Assembly (NCBI GenBank): GCA_030734395.1
Contig: JAUZTG010000048.1
Coordinates: 248,001-312,000 of the forward strand
Reading direction: 5' to 3'
Length of the DNA: 64,000 nt
Source: Sarocladium kiliense
Lineage: Eukaryota > Ascomycota > Sordariomycetes > Hypocreales > Sarocladiaceae
Shown here piece after piece: positions 1-10,052 of this stretch. The translations under genes and the position numbers were made by a program. The notes under the pieces were generated by a model. It searched no databases, was not told the origin of the DNA, and saw only the letters and a program-made list of their open reading frames with translations. How positions within the stretch are numbered: position 1 is the stretch's first letter; the number at the start of each line of letters is the position of its first letter.

Positions 1-1007
1 CAATCACAACCGCTTCTTGCAACGGTATATTGGCGAGCTGATGTCGACCAGCAAGATCACTGCATCCGGCAGTCGAAACAAGAAATGAACGGAGCAACCA
101 AACCCTTGACTCCAATACTCTGGCGGATTTGGCGACACCTTTACAACTCGCCAGTCTGCGACAACACACCCACCGCTACGGTTGGGGCCCAACATCGGAA
201 CGGCGTTCGATTGCACTTGCTGTCCTTTTTCAGGACGTGATACCCGCGCCATGTGTGCGCTCTGCGTTTGCCCTCAGCTGTTGCGCATTGCCCAGAAGCA
301 TATGACGCTCACTGTACATCATCGACTTATCTTCTTACCCAGGACCGCAAGTAATCGACCATGCGAGACTCTTCTTTAACTTGAATCGTCCGCAGCGTGG
401 GGCTATTGGCGCGGTCGCAGAGGACACATTTTTGTGTTCACCTTGCTTTCTTTTCATTTTGGCATGATTTATGGTGATGTGGAAAACAAAGAAGAGGAGC
501 ATCATTCAGCGGCGTTGATTTACAGCATTTCATTTTGGTCCAATGCCTAGGCACCTTGGGAGGACCTAGGACAGAGAGACCACAGCGACTCCAGTCAATG
601 AACAACTAGATATCATATCAGTCAATTGGCAAAGCACCTGAAAGCTGTTTTACCTGATCCCATCAGTAGCCGGGCAAGGCCTAACAACTGACAGGCACAT
701 GTAATGGAAATTATAAGCACTGAGCTCAGCTAGTTAACCACAAATGTGACGTGCTGCTCGACTTCTCACAAAGAGTGATGGAAGTGCTACTCGGGCATGT
801 ATGATACTTTATCATTGGCTAAGTCCTTGAGTACTACACTCTCCGCGTTGTGACGCTCGCGGAGAGGGACCTGATCGATAGAAGATATGCACAATTGACA
901 AGCTATCCCATACATTCAACGGACTTTCAATTCGACAGTGCCCATGCAACGCCACAAGAAGAAGACTCCCTGTCTCCGCTGTGGGATCAGACTTTCCAAC
1001 TACCTGT
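1..1007. other. Intergenic, no supported gene
   Basis: This is the 3' flank of the xylanase gene and reaches the window edge. The open frames here are short, lack family resemblance and have no convincing start or splice context. A minus-strand frame of 82 codons at 4-252 has no recognisable domain. I see no repeats or RNA genes. Confidence 0.5.
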
Positions 1008-2082
1008 CTATGGAGCTGCAGTGGGAGCCGGGGCCGACTCACCGTCGGCAGCAGGCCTCGTCGGTCTCACTGAGCGCGAAGTACTGGTCGAAGTCCGCCT
1101 TGTAGTTGAAGTGCTTGTCCTTCTCGTAGTGGTACTTGTCCTCCTTGTTGTCGTCGAGGTGACCCTGGTGGAGGACGAGGATGTTGTAGAAGAGGAAGAA
1201 GGTGGTCGAGTTGAAGAAGACGATGAAGAAGAAGAAGAAGACGATCTCGTTGAGGATGTGGATGAACGAGGTGGGTTCAGCACCGTACTGTGCGTCATTG
1301 CAGTCTCAGATCTGAAGGTTGAAGTAGGAGTTTCCGGCACAGGTGTCGTCGGCAGCACACCAGCGGTCAGGTCCGCACTACCAGCACCTCTCTGTCCCTC
1401 AATAGCCAATGCCATGTACTGGTGCGTACCAAGTTCCAATCCCATCTCCTTCCAGGCCCTCCAATGGTTGCCAGTGTTGATTGTGCCTCCGCAATGCATG
1501 CTGGTGCGGACAGACCAGTACTGCTCGAAGTCGGTGTTGTCACCGTCGATGCTGGGAGCATTGGTGCGCTTCTTTTGCCAGACTTCGTAGGTGGCGCCGT
1601 CGGACTCGACGTGGCCGTAGAGAGTGGCAGAGCGGTTGTCGGATGGGTTGTGAGCGCCCATGGCTTCGATCACATACCATTCGACAAGGGGGTTGCGAGT
1701 CCAGCCGTAAAGGGTGAGATAGGCCCAGCCGTTGCGGGCAACATCGAAGGTGCCGGAGTAGTTGAAGAGCCTGAATGATCTGTCAGTCTCCCGTTATTCG
1801 TAAACATCTGGCATGATTCACTTACATGTCAGTGGATGGGCGATAGCCCTTGCCCACAACAAAGTTGCCTCCAAAGCCATTGTTCCACGTCAAGTTGAAT
1901 TGACCAGCAGGACCGCTTGTCCAGTTCAAAGATGCGAAGTCATTGGCCCAGTATTGAGTAATGAAGCGTTGTTGTCTTGCCTCCAGATCTCTCTCATTTA
2001 GGTTTCGTGGCTCGTCGCTGGCAAATGAGGCAAGTCCAGCAGCTGTGGCGAACGCCGTTGCGAAAAGAACGGAGAGAAGCAT
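1008..2082 (-). CDS. Secreted GH11 endo-1,4-beta-xylanase with Ser/Thr/Arg tail
   Basis: Hydrolyses internal beta-1,4 bonds of xylan outside the cell. Two exons, 2082-1826 and 1770-1008, are joined by a 55-bp intron (GTAAGT..CAG); the product is 339 aa. Residues 1-20 are a signal peptide, followed by a short pro-region and the GH11 jelly-roll. The two catalytic glutamates are visible: Glu116 in PLVEWYV and Glu210 in AIEGQRGAGSA. From about residue 225 a tail of over 100 residues is almost entirely Ser, Thr, Pro and Arg, with repeats of the type RRTSTTT. Such tails normally link to a cellulose-binding CBM1, but no CBM1 cysteine pattern follows in any frame downstream, so the tail ends freely. 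A GTGAGT inside the last codons leaves open an extra 3' intron. The catalytic-domain call is secure; the C-terminus is less so. Confidence 0.92.
1040..1263. repeat. Low-complexity tract encoding the xylanase tail
   Basis: A purine/pyrimidine-skewed, imperfectly repeated tract. On the minus strand it encodes runs of Ser and repeated Arg-Arg-Thr-Ser-Thr units of the xylanase C-terminus. Such tracts tend to vary in length between strains. Confidence 0.7.
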
Positions 2083-2630
2083 GACGGAAGGAAGCGTATG
2101 TATATCCAGACTACAGTGTTGCCTGCAGTGGTTCCTTCAGTTGTGATTTGACTAGTGAGAGACTCAGGACAAAAGCAGGACCGCAAATAAGTTTGGTTTC
2201 GTTGTGATTATGCCATTTATTTATATACTGGTACAAGGGGGTTCAAGGAGACGCTAGCACGAGGCAGATGTCCAGTCGCTCACCCTCCTCAGTGAATTTC
2301 AGCATCCAACCTGCTTCCAACTTTCCAACAATGTGCCGCTGCGAATAAGTTCTTAGAGACAATCCAAGAAGAGATGAAGACAGGGAGCCTCCGTAAGCAT
2401 TGAGTGCTGCAGCCTGCGAAAGAAGCGAATCTTGCCGTGTCGTGTTTGCAACATATTTGCCGCCCGGGTAAAACACCAAGGCCACTATCTACACACAAGC
2501 CTCACAGATCCGGCATCTGGTTATATGCAACTCACCCCATCCTACCATGCACGCATTAATTTACCCACTGCGCTGCCCTTACGATCCTTACTGGCCCTGT
2601 GAGCCGGAGTTGAGTGCCCATCTAGACGTG

Positions 2631-2636
2631 GGCTAA
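2631..2636 (+). promoter_or_regulatory. Possible XlnR-type site GGCTAA
   Basis: The hexamer GGCTAA lies about 550 bp upstream of the xylanase ATG. It is the core bound by the fungal xylanase activator XlnR/Xyr1. A six-base match is weak evidence; only its position before a xylanase makes it worth noting. Confidence 0.2.
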
Positions 2637-2676
2637 TCTATTGTTGTTTTTCATCATGTGCCTGATCCTGCGACTT

Positions 2677-2709
2677 ATACAGGCTGGATACAGGCTGGAT
2701 ACAGGCTGG
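2677..2709. repeat. Tandem repeat, 3 x 11 bp
   Basis: Three exact head-to-tail copies of the unit atacaggctgg. There is no coding context. Confidence 0.9.
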
Positions 2710-3953
2710 ACACCGTCTATGCAATTCATTACTAGGCCGTGTGCAATCTAAGGAGCAGAGAGACGAACCCAATACAGGGAACGAACCATCTGACTGCACC
2801 ACGTTCTTCACATAAAGGCATATGTCTTCATCAGTTTCCGATGCTGCTATCAATGGAGATCTCCTGCAAAACGTAGCCTGCGCCTGATCTCTGATCTCTT
2901 GGAATCTCGGTAGATCTCGAATTAGTCGACTGCCGACATGATCTAAGCAAAACAACCGCCGCGACAGGGGTTGAGATACCTGGTATTCGGATGGATATTC
3001 GGTAGTCCTGTTCCCAAGAGCCAAGCATTCCTGCTTGCGCACAATACCTATCTTGGCTTCATCTGAGCTCATCCACCAGCCGTGAGGCCTCGTGTCCCTC
3101 GCCACCTCTTCGCCCAGGTTTAGACTTCTGGTCTTGGGCCTGAAGGAGCCGAGCGAGCCGCCCGCACTTCCGTATAGAGTGCAGGCTACACTCCAAGGCG
3201 TTGCCTTTGGCGCCATAGGCTTCATGGAGAGGTGCCATTGCATCGGATAAAGAGGGCCTCGATCGACCTCCGGCTGTGCAGTCAGCACACCAAGGATTGT
3301 GGCTGCTTGCTCCGCTTGCGATATCGTCTGTTCTCGTCTTCAGGCATGGGAACTAGTCGGGGACTTCTAGCGAGTAGAGTGAAGCCAAGCCTTTTGAGTC
3401 TGCAGAGGAGGAGTATAATATGCATCCTATAAACAGCTGTCCAGTCAACGTCCAGCCGGCCATCTGCATCACCGCCCACTCGGCATCGAAGGATCGTTTA
3501 TTGCGTTCCGCCTTCACCAGAGATGCTGTACGCGATAACTGTAAGCTGCAGAGGCGAAGGGCTATCAAGATCGCATCTCATTGGTGCTGTTATAGGCAGT
3601 CTGGATGGTGTTCAGCAAATTGGCTGTGCGGGATGATACCCTCCACTTCCAGGGCTTGAGTTCAGCCGCTCTGAATGTACGCCACTACATGAATTATAAT
3701 ACAAGAAAGTGACGGTGGATCAGCCAAAGAGATGCTGGATCACTTCTGTTGGACCAGATAGAGCTAGCGACCCGAGTATCGCTTGGCCGGCGGGATGTCT
3801 TCACATGTCTGTTTCGTACTGTATGGCGAGTCCTCACTTAATCACGCGGCAGGGCGATCGTGGCAGTAAAACTTGTAGACAAGGATGCATCTTTATTGGC
3901 AAGTATACGTAGTGACTTTGTAGGTATGCAGATGTGGACTGCGCCCGCATCCT

Positions 3954-5689
3954 CTACCAGATCCTTTCCCAGCACCGCTTGAAGAAGCTCATCTCCTGCA
4001 GCGCCTTTTCATAGTTCTCCTGGACGCCACCCTCTTCCCATTCGCGGCACTCCTCGTCTACCTCGGCCTTTCCAGTGAAGAGATCAGCCGTCTTGGGCTG
4101 CACCAACGTTGTCTTCTTCCAGAGCTTCCAACCGATGTAGAGAACCGCGGTATACGGAAGGCAGAAATAACTAGTAATGAAACCCTGCTTGTCGAAGGGA
4201 ACGATAGTATCGAATCCAACAAAGAACATGGTCAGGAAACCAAGGACAATGGCCAGAGAAGGCCACCAAGGCGTAAATGGTGCAATGTAGTGCAGAGACG
4301 ACTCAGGGAGGCCCTGAGACTTGCGTGCACGCCACCAACCAATGAAGGTCACGAGCATGAGGGTGTATGTCATGATCAGACCCGTGGCAGTTAGATCGAT
4401 GAACCAGAACAGAGTTTCAGAAGCCGAGTTGGATGAGGCGAGGAACGTGATGCAGGAGATAGCGGTGACAATTCCAACGCTCCAGATTGGCACACCAGAT
4501 CCCGTGCACTTCATAAGGAACGCAGGGGCTTGGCCATCCCGAGCGAGACCGTACAGAGTTCGGCTGGAAGAGAAGAGATAGGCGTTACCACATGAGAGAC
4601 CAGACGTCAGGATCAAGAAGTTGATCAGGTGAGGCAAGAAGGGGATATCCATGTTCATGATGCCGATGACCCAAGGAGAGGCTGCAGCTCCCGGAGCACC
4701 AGCCTCGATAGCACCAAGGAGTCGGTTGTCGGTCGAGCTGCAAATGATTCCAACGGCGAGTACGCCAATGACGTAGAAACCGACGAGACGGTAGAAGACG
4801 AGCTTGGCGACACGAGGGATCGTTCGGCGAGGGTTCTGGATCTCACCGGCGGCCAAAGCAAGAAAGTCGGGGCCTCCAATGGTGAAACCGGCGAACTTGA
4901 CGACGTGGAACCATCCGAGGAAGCGTCCCAGTGAACCCCCTGCGTAATAGCTGTGCATGGCGTTACCATTGGTCCAGTAGCGGAAGCCGTATGCGTCGCC
5001 CTTGGGGTTGCCGCCAACCATGGTGATGAAGGTCAGGAAGACGAGGCCAAACAGAAGGATGACCTTGGCCGAGGCCATGACGAACTCAGCTTCTCCGTAC
5101 CATCTGCTACTGTCAGCCTACGTTGCTATTGTCGGGTGATTGCATTGACTCACTTGACGGCCACGATGTTCAACAAAACACAGATAACCATAGCCATAGC
5201 AATCCATGCAGCAGGGTTCACATCGGTAATCCAATACTGCATGATTGTTGCGACAGCACTGTACTCAACACAAACCAGCATGACTCCAGCATAGAAGTAA
5301 GTCCAACCCATTGCAAAGCCCAGCGCAGGGTCAACATAGCGACTAGCGAGCTCGAATATTGATCCACGGATGGGAAGATAGGAACACATCTCTGCCACGC
5401 ACAGGTTGCATGGCCAAATGAAGAGAAGACCCCAGAAGAGGTAGCCGAGGAAGACAGACAGAGGACCAGCCTTGGCTAGGACACCACCAATACCGACGAA
5501 GAGACCCGTGCCGATGGAACCACCAATGGCCATGAGCTGAACATGACGAGGAGTGAGACCACGCTTGGTCTGGCCGTACTTCTCGCGGATCTCATAGTCG
5601 TGCCCAAGGAGGATATCTGCCTTGGATCCAGGCTCGTGACTGGCAACCGGCTGCACGGCCTTTGACTCGATATCTGTCAAGTCGCCCAT
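3954..5689 (-). CDS. Amino-acid permease (APC superfamily, fungal YAT type)
   Basis: A plasma-membrane symporter for amino acids. Two exons, 5689-5154 and 5103-3954, with a 50-bp intron (GTGAGT..GCAG), give 561 aa, the usual size of the yeast amino-acid transporter family. The N-terminal cytosolic segment carries the family signature around TPRHVQLMAIGGSIGTGLF at the first helix, followed by about twelve hydrophobic segments. The region around GPDFLALAAGEIQNPRRTIP matches the conserved loop after helix six. The C-terminal cytosolic tail is acidic and ends KRCWERIW. The substrate cannot be told from sequence; proline or general amino-acid permeases are the nearest types. The gene is transcribed away from the PEBP gene and shares a 1.2-kb promoter interval with it. 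Confidence 0.93.
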
Positions 5690-6896
5690 GATGAGAGAGA
5701 GGTGGAATTGGAACGATGGGGTGTTGGAGATAGTTTCGTAGCGGCAACGCGTGAGAGGGGGGCAGCAGAGCGCCCTCTTATGAGAACCAGTCCGAGCTCC
5801 TCACTCACAATACAACCCCAGGGTCGGCAGTGAAGCTAGCATCCTACAAGGTTACCTTCTAGGTTTTCGTCTAGGTTGCCCATGAAGCAGCTGATCAGCC
5901 GCCCGCTTTCAGCTATCTCACAGTCCCGCAGGAGCTATCGCCGGTTTACGGAACGCTCAGAGTGGTGCCACCGAGATAGGTGCTTCCCCGGGGTTGCGCG
6001 GCCAAGGCGATGATAGCCGCGCTGCCAATGCGGCACTCACCGGCACTCTGGCTTCTAGAACTAACGTTCGCCAAGCTAGGGTCCTCGATGCCGATCGAGA
6101 CGCCTGTGCCTGACAAGAGGCGTTGCGGACGCTGTGCCATGACTCGGGAGCGGCTGCTTAGCGTTGTTCGGGGCTGGTGTGGTTAGCTCGGCCATCCACC
6201 GCTATCTTCTAATGTAACAAGCTTGACTCGCATTGGATGCATGCTTATCAGGGGAAAAGGTGGAGGTGGATTTTGTTTATGTAAAGTTGTTCTGCTTTGG
6301 GGCAAGAATTGCATGGTCCAGGCTCACGTGGTGGAGGCGGATAGATAGTGAGGACGGGGATATTTTCTCCAATTGAGGAATCAAGCTGGAGGCACAACAG
6401 GTAGGTATCGTTATGAGTGGTTTTTGTTACGCAATACGCGGGGATGAACGATGAGATGGTACTATGGGGGAATGGGGTTGCTGAAGAGACCATTGAAGTA
6501 TTGCTGTCCGTATTGTGATCGTGGGTTTGAAGAGCTGAGAGTGCGCACTATCTTGTGATGCCATCGGTTGGTCTCCATGGATGAATTTTAGAACACTGAC
6601 ATGGCCGCGGCGGAGAGTCACTCAGTTACTTGTATTCGAATCGGAGATGGATGACAACGACACTTTTATCCACCAGTCAGGGCTTCTGCTCCGGGAGTTC
6701 TCCTCTTTTAAGATGCCTAAGCCTATGACCTCAGGCGCGGCAATGCCATCTATTGCCGGGTTGGCGGACTGACGAGGCCAAGTTCTCCTCATACATAATC
6801 AGATCGAACATTCGAACATTCGACAGCCTCCTTTTCCTTCCAGAACAATTCGGTGAATTCAAATCAGACACTAAGGAGCCTTCCCGAGACGCCAAG
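5690..6896. other. Divergent promoter interval (permease / PEBP)
   Basis: About 1.2 kb between two outward-facing starts. Several frames of 60-80 codons occur but none has domain or splice support. I see no clear repeats. Confidence 0.5.
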
Positions 6897-7706
6897 ATGA
6901 CTTCTAATCTTAACGACTACACCCTCGAGCTCCAGTCATCGCTCAAGGCCTGCGGCTTAGTCCCCGGTCCAGCGGAAGCCATCGTCCCACACGACTTCAC
7001 TCCGACAACGGCGCTCAACATCTCCTTCGACGGGCGCATCGTTGAATGCGGCAATCTGTTTCGCGCGGGGGAATGCAAGAGGGCACCGACTATTACGTTT
7101 GCGCCCGAGGTAAGCTTCATCAGCCCCAGCGCGGCTCGAACCATTGTGGGACGATGAGATGGTTATCCTGCTTAAGCCCCTTCATGTCGCACCGTTGCCC
7201 GCTCTAGTGCCTACTGCTTGTTTGCTAGTTTTGTGGCTGACGAGTAGTCTCCGCAGCCTAAGAGCTCACCGGCGGCTTCATATCTTCTCATGTTAGTGGA
7301 TCCAGATGCTCCAACACCCGAGGAACCAAAGTTTGCATTTTGGAGGCATTGGGTAGTCCCAGGACTGCAGCCCATCCAGAGTGAAGACTCGGGGTTAGTT
7401 GCTGAGACCAAGAGGCCTCTGACTGAGTATCTTGGTCCTGGTCCAAAAGACGAGTAAGTGGAACTACTTCTTGAAAGGCCCCTGTGCGCTTCTCTGACAG
7501 GGTAATTTCCAAGCTCCACTCCTCATCGATATCTCTTCCTACTGTTTCAGGAACCTGCGGGCCTCGATCTGCCCAAGGAGTCTGTGGGCGGGGAGGAATT
7601 CGTACAGCGTCGTTCCTTTGATGCGGTGGCTTTCGTCAAAGCGCATCAGCTGAGACTGGTCTCGGTAAACTGGATGCGAGGCGCAGGAGATGGATGGGCG
7701 GAATGA
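6897..7706 (+). CDS. Phosphatidylethanolamine-binding protein (PEBP/RKIP/Tfs1 family)
   Basis: Three exons, 6897-7109, 7257-7453 and 7514-7706, give 200 aa. Family landmarks are LMLVDPDAP in exon 2, the basic/aromatic segment FAFWRHWVVPG, and PHRYLFLLFQEP in exon 3, which together form the anion-binding pocket of PEBPs. The second intron ends at AAG (7511-7513). That acceptor is chosen because only it keeps the PHRY motif in frame; the CAG a few bases earlier would not. There is no signal peptide, so the protein is probably cytosolic. Yeast Tfs1 inhibits carboxypeptidase Y and a Ras-GAP; the role here is not shown by the sequence. Confidence 0.88.
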
Positions 7707-8570
7707 GCATGTAAATCCCCGATACACAAGAATCATGAGGGTGTTCGACCACTAGGGCGAGCATGCACGCATCCTTCACTATGGAAGCTACCTGACACAT
7801 TCTGTGAACTGTGGTCTTAATCAAGTGGGATATATGAAATCGAAGGGCCTTTAGCAGATCTAGTGCGTTATGCATCAACCCTACAACAGAGCTCTACCAA
7901 CCCCTGGGCTCATTATGCGTCGTAGGCAGCTCTTGAGGAGCTGGTACGGAATAGATGCCGTAGTGACTCGAATTGAGCTCGGCAGGTTTCCACACACCTG
8001 GGCCGCCAGGTTCTTCATATACTGGGTCAGGCTTGACCTCGGCCCCGAACTGATTGGCGTGGGCTGATCAGCTTACTGGAGGTCATTACGCTTCAATCTC
8101 CGCTTCCTCAAAAGCCGCTAAATCACTGCCGCAATAATCAAGAGCACCGTGAAGCCTCCGACTGCCCCTCCAACGATGGACCTTTGCCGATTGAGCTTCT
8201 CCAGCCTTTTCTTCAGGATCTGGTGAAGATGTTACTGGATCTCTAGCACTTTCCTGAGTTGGTCTCGGCATTATATGCAAACCTTGTTATAGAGAGACAT
8301 TCTACTAACGTGGGAGACATACTTCACCCTTCCACTGTCAAGAGTTCTGTGGTGAACGCTGCAATCATGCTAACTGTTGGCAGCCTTGATAACGGTTGCT
8401 AGGTATCATTAGCGTCTTGCATCTGACTGCCTATGCTCGAGATGAGCCTTAACAAGGTCTAGAGCCAGGACCCGGTGGCCAGCCAGTACAGTAAAACAGT
8501 TTGCGAAAGTAACCCAATAGTCGCAAACCTATGATTTCGGGTCAATTATTTCAGTGGCTTCTAGCTTCGC
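7707..8570. other. Intergenic with one possible membrane-tail exon
   Basis: No complete gene is supported. A short minus-strand frame encoding a membrane-like helix (8118-8219) is listed separately. Confidence 0.4.
8118..8219 (-). other. Possible last exon encoding a membrane helix
   Basis: After an acceptor-like TTCACCAG, a minus frame of 33 codons plus TAG reads a basic stretch (ILKKRLEKLNRQRS). It continues into a glycine-rich hydrophobic helix ending LLIIAAVI. This looks like the end of a single-pass membrane protein. The frame is closed upstream by a stop, so it must be a spliced exon if real. The secreted-type frame at 8571-8771 on the same strand could be its first exon, but I could not find phase-consistent splicing that joins them. 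Confidence 0.22.
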
Positions 8571-8771
8571 CTAGTACCTGTTCAGAAAACGCATCTGAAC
8601 ATGTTTACGCTTCTCCAGACGGCTCCGATGTGCGAACTCCTCGAGGTTATACAAGAAGGGCGCATCGGGCAGCTTAATGTCCGTATTTTCAATGGGAGGC
8701 GAAGCGGCCAACGAGCAAGCCGAAGCACATAAGAGCGTTATAGCGAACGACTGAGGAGCATTGAGCCTCAT
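8571..8771 (-). CDS. Possible small secreted protein or first exon
   Basis: A 66-aa frame starts with ATG and a typical signal peptide (residues 1-23, ending in a Leu/Ala-rich segment before ASPP). An acidic region, then LEKRKHV with a Kex2-like Lys-Arg, and a basic end follow. No cysteine remains in the predicted mature part. I do not recognise it. It may be a complete small secreted protein, or the first exon of a longer gene: AACAG|GTACTA near its end could act as a weak donor. Confidence 0.33.
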   Translation of the reverse strand: MRLNAPQSFAITLLCASACSLAASPPIENTDIKLPDAPFLYNLEEFAHRSRLEKRKHVQMRFLNRY

Positions 8772-10052
8772 CGTCTACAAAGACCTTGACAACATTTTAG
8801 AGAAAGAGGATAACGAGACCCGCGTCGTTTAGCTTGGAGATGATTCGCTGAGTCGAGGTTTTGACAGCTGGCTGAGGATGTTGCGTTTTGGCGGCGTCCA
8901 TGTTCTGCGATGGCTGACAGATGAGTCGAATTTATGAGGTGAGAAGAGACGTGATGATTCTATTCAATACTGTTGAAATGCTGCTGGTCGTTCAAAGACA
9001 GGTGAATATTGAGGAGAGACTATCGAAGTTGAAGAAGTTATTAGTCGAGTTCTCGTGGAGTTTAGAGTTCCGCACAGTGGTATCGTGCCGCGCACTGAAA
9101 AGCGGCACAGCTACGGTCACAGGGTCCAGACTCCATCTGGTCTGGGCCATACAAACAAAGAGCAGACCCAACAGCGCATTCCGATACAGACCAATGACGA
9201 TGGGTCCTCTCCGGCTATACGGCAAGACACCGGATCGCAGCGCCTCACTATGCTTCAAGTGAGACGTTATCCTCTTGATTTGGAAATCTGGCCCCGTTCT
9301 CGTAGGTCAGGTATGTTGGTTCTGTCAATATTAAGCGGCAAGAACGGCTTGCAAATGCAGCAAGCCCCATGTAGAGATGTCAACTAGAGCATGAAGCTTA
9401 CCTTTAGTCCCACTTTGAGAGAACTTATTATAGTTATTCGTCACGACAAAAGAGGCATGCACCTTGACGATATCCTCGCATGTGTCTAGTCAGTGAGCTC
9501 CGCCTATGTTGTTGACATTGAGATCTATATAGATCAAGGGGCAGCTTGAGTACTCAAATGACTTGTTCGTGTGACTACAGCTTATGTAAAAGGACGAGAA
9601 ACCTTGCCTGTGGGGGAAATTGTGCACTGTGAGCATCATCGGCTACCATTTCAAACGAACCTGTCATCGTCCTCGAGAGTTGTCACTTGTGCTACAATAA
9701 ATGTGATGGGCATTCATTGCGCTACGCTTGAGGCATGTAGCGCTGAAATAGTGCAACGGCGATTGACCTTTGATGTGAATATTTTGGTAACATAATTGGG
9801 AACAGTGACTCTGAGAAATACCATGCGAGCATAATTCACACTATGCCTGTTGAGGGACCGGTTGTTGTAGTGAATGTGTGTTTGGCCTGCAATCGGTGGT
9901 CGTCGTCTGTGACTATTTCGAGACGGGCGCGCGTAAGCACCCAAGGATTGTGATGCGGTCGCCGGCGTCAACCGAAGCAAAGAAATCCCCGACTCTCCAC
10001 GCATTTCAGCTCCTTCATCGCCTCACAACCAGAGTGAGGCACGCGAGGAGGC
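8772..10052. other. Intergenic, upstream of the mannosidase
   Basis: About 1.3 kb between outward-facing starts. A perfect 14-bp palindrome, gatctatatagatc, lies at 9522-9535. No coding region is supported. Confidence 0.5.

Larger units (their letters stand above)
2083..3953. other. Intergenic, xylanase promoter side
   Basis: About 1.9 kb between the xylanase start and the permease stop. The longest frame (minus, 3288-2638, 216 codons) shows no recognisable domain. A short tandem repeat and one XlnR-type hexamer are listed separately. I see nothing else that I can support. Confidence 0.5.

Noticed and set aside
890..980. Possible remnant CBM1 after the xylanase tail (SCGVAW in one minus frame)
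   Set aside because: Only one cysteine and a short resemblance; the remaining CBM1 cysteines are missing and no splice joins it in frame.
850..1590. Plus-strand frame of 246 codons rich in Val, Glu and Leu
   Set aside because: It is the mirror of the Ser/Thr/Arg tail of the xylanase on minus, and its composition follows from that low-complexity tract.
2638..3288. Minus frame of 216 codons
   Set aside because: No recognisable domain, motif, signal peptide or splice support; the end runs through a simple 11-bp tandem repeat.
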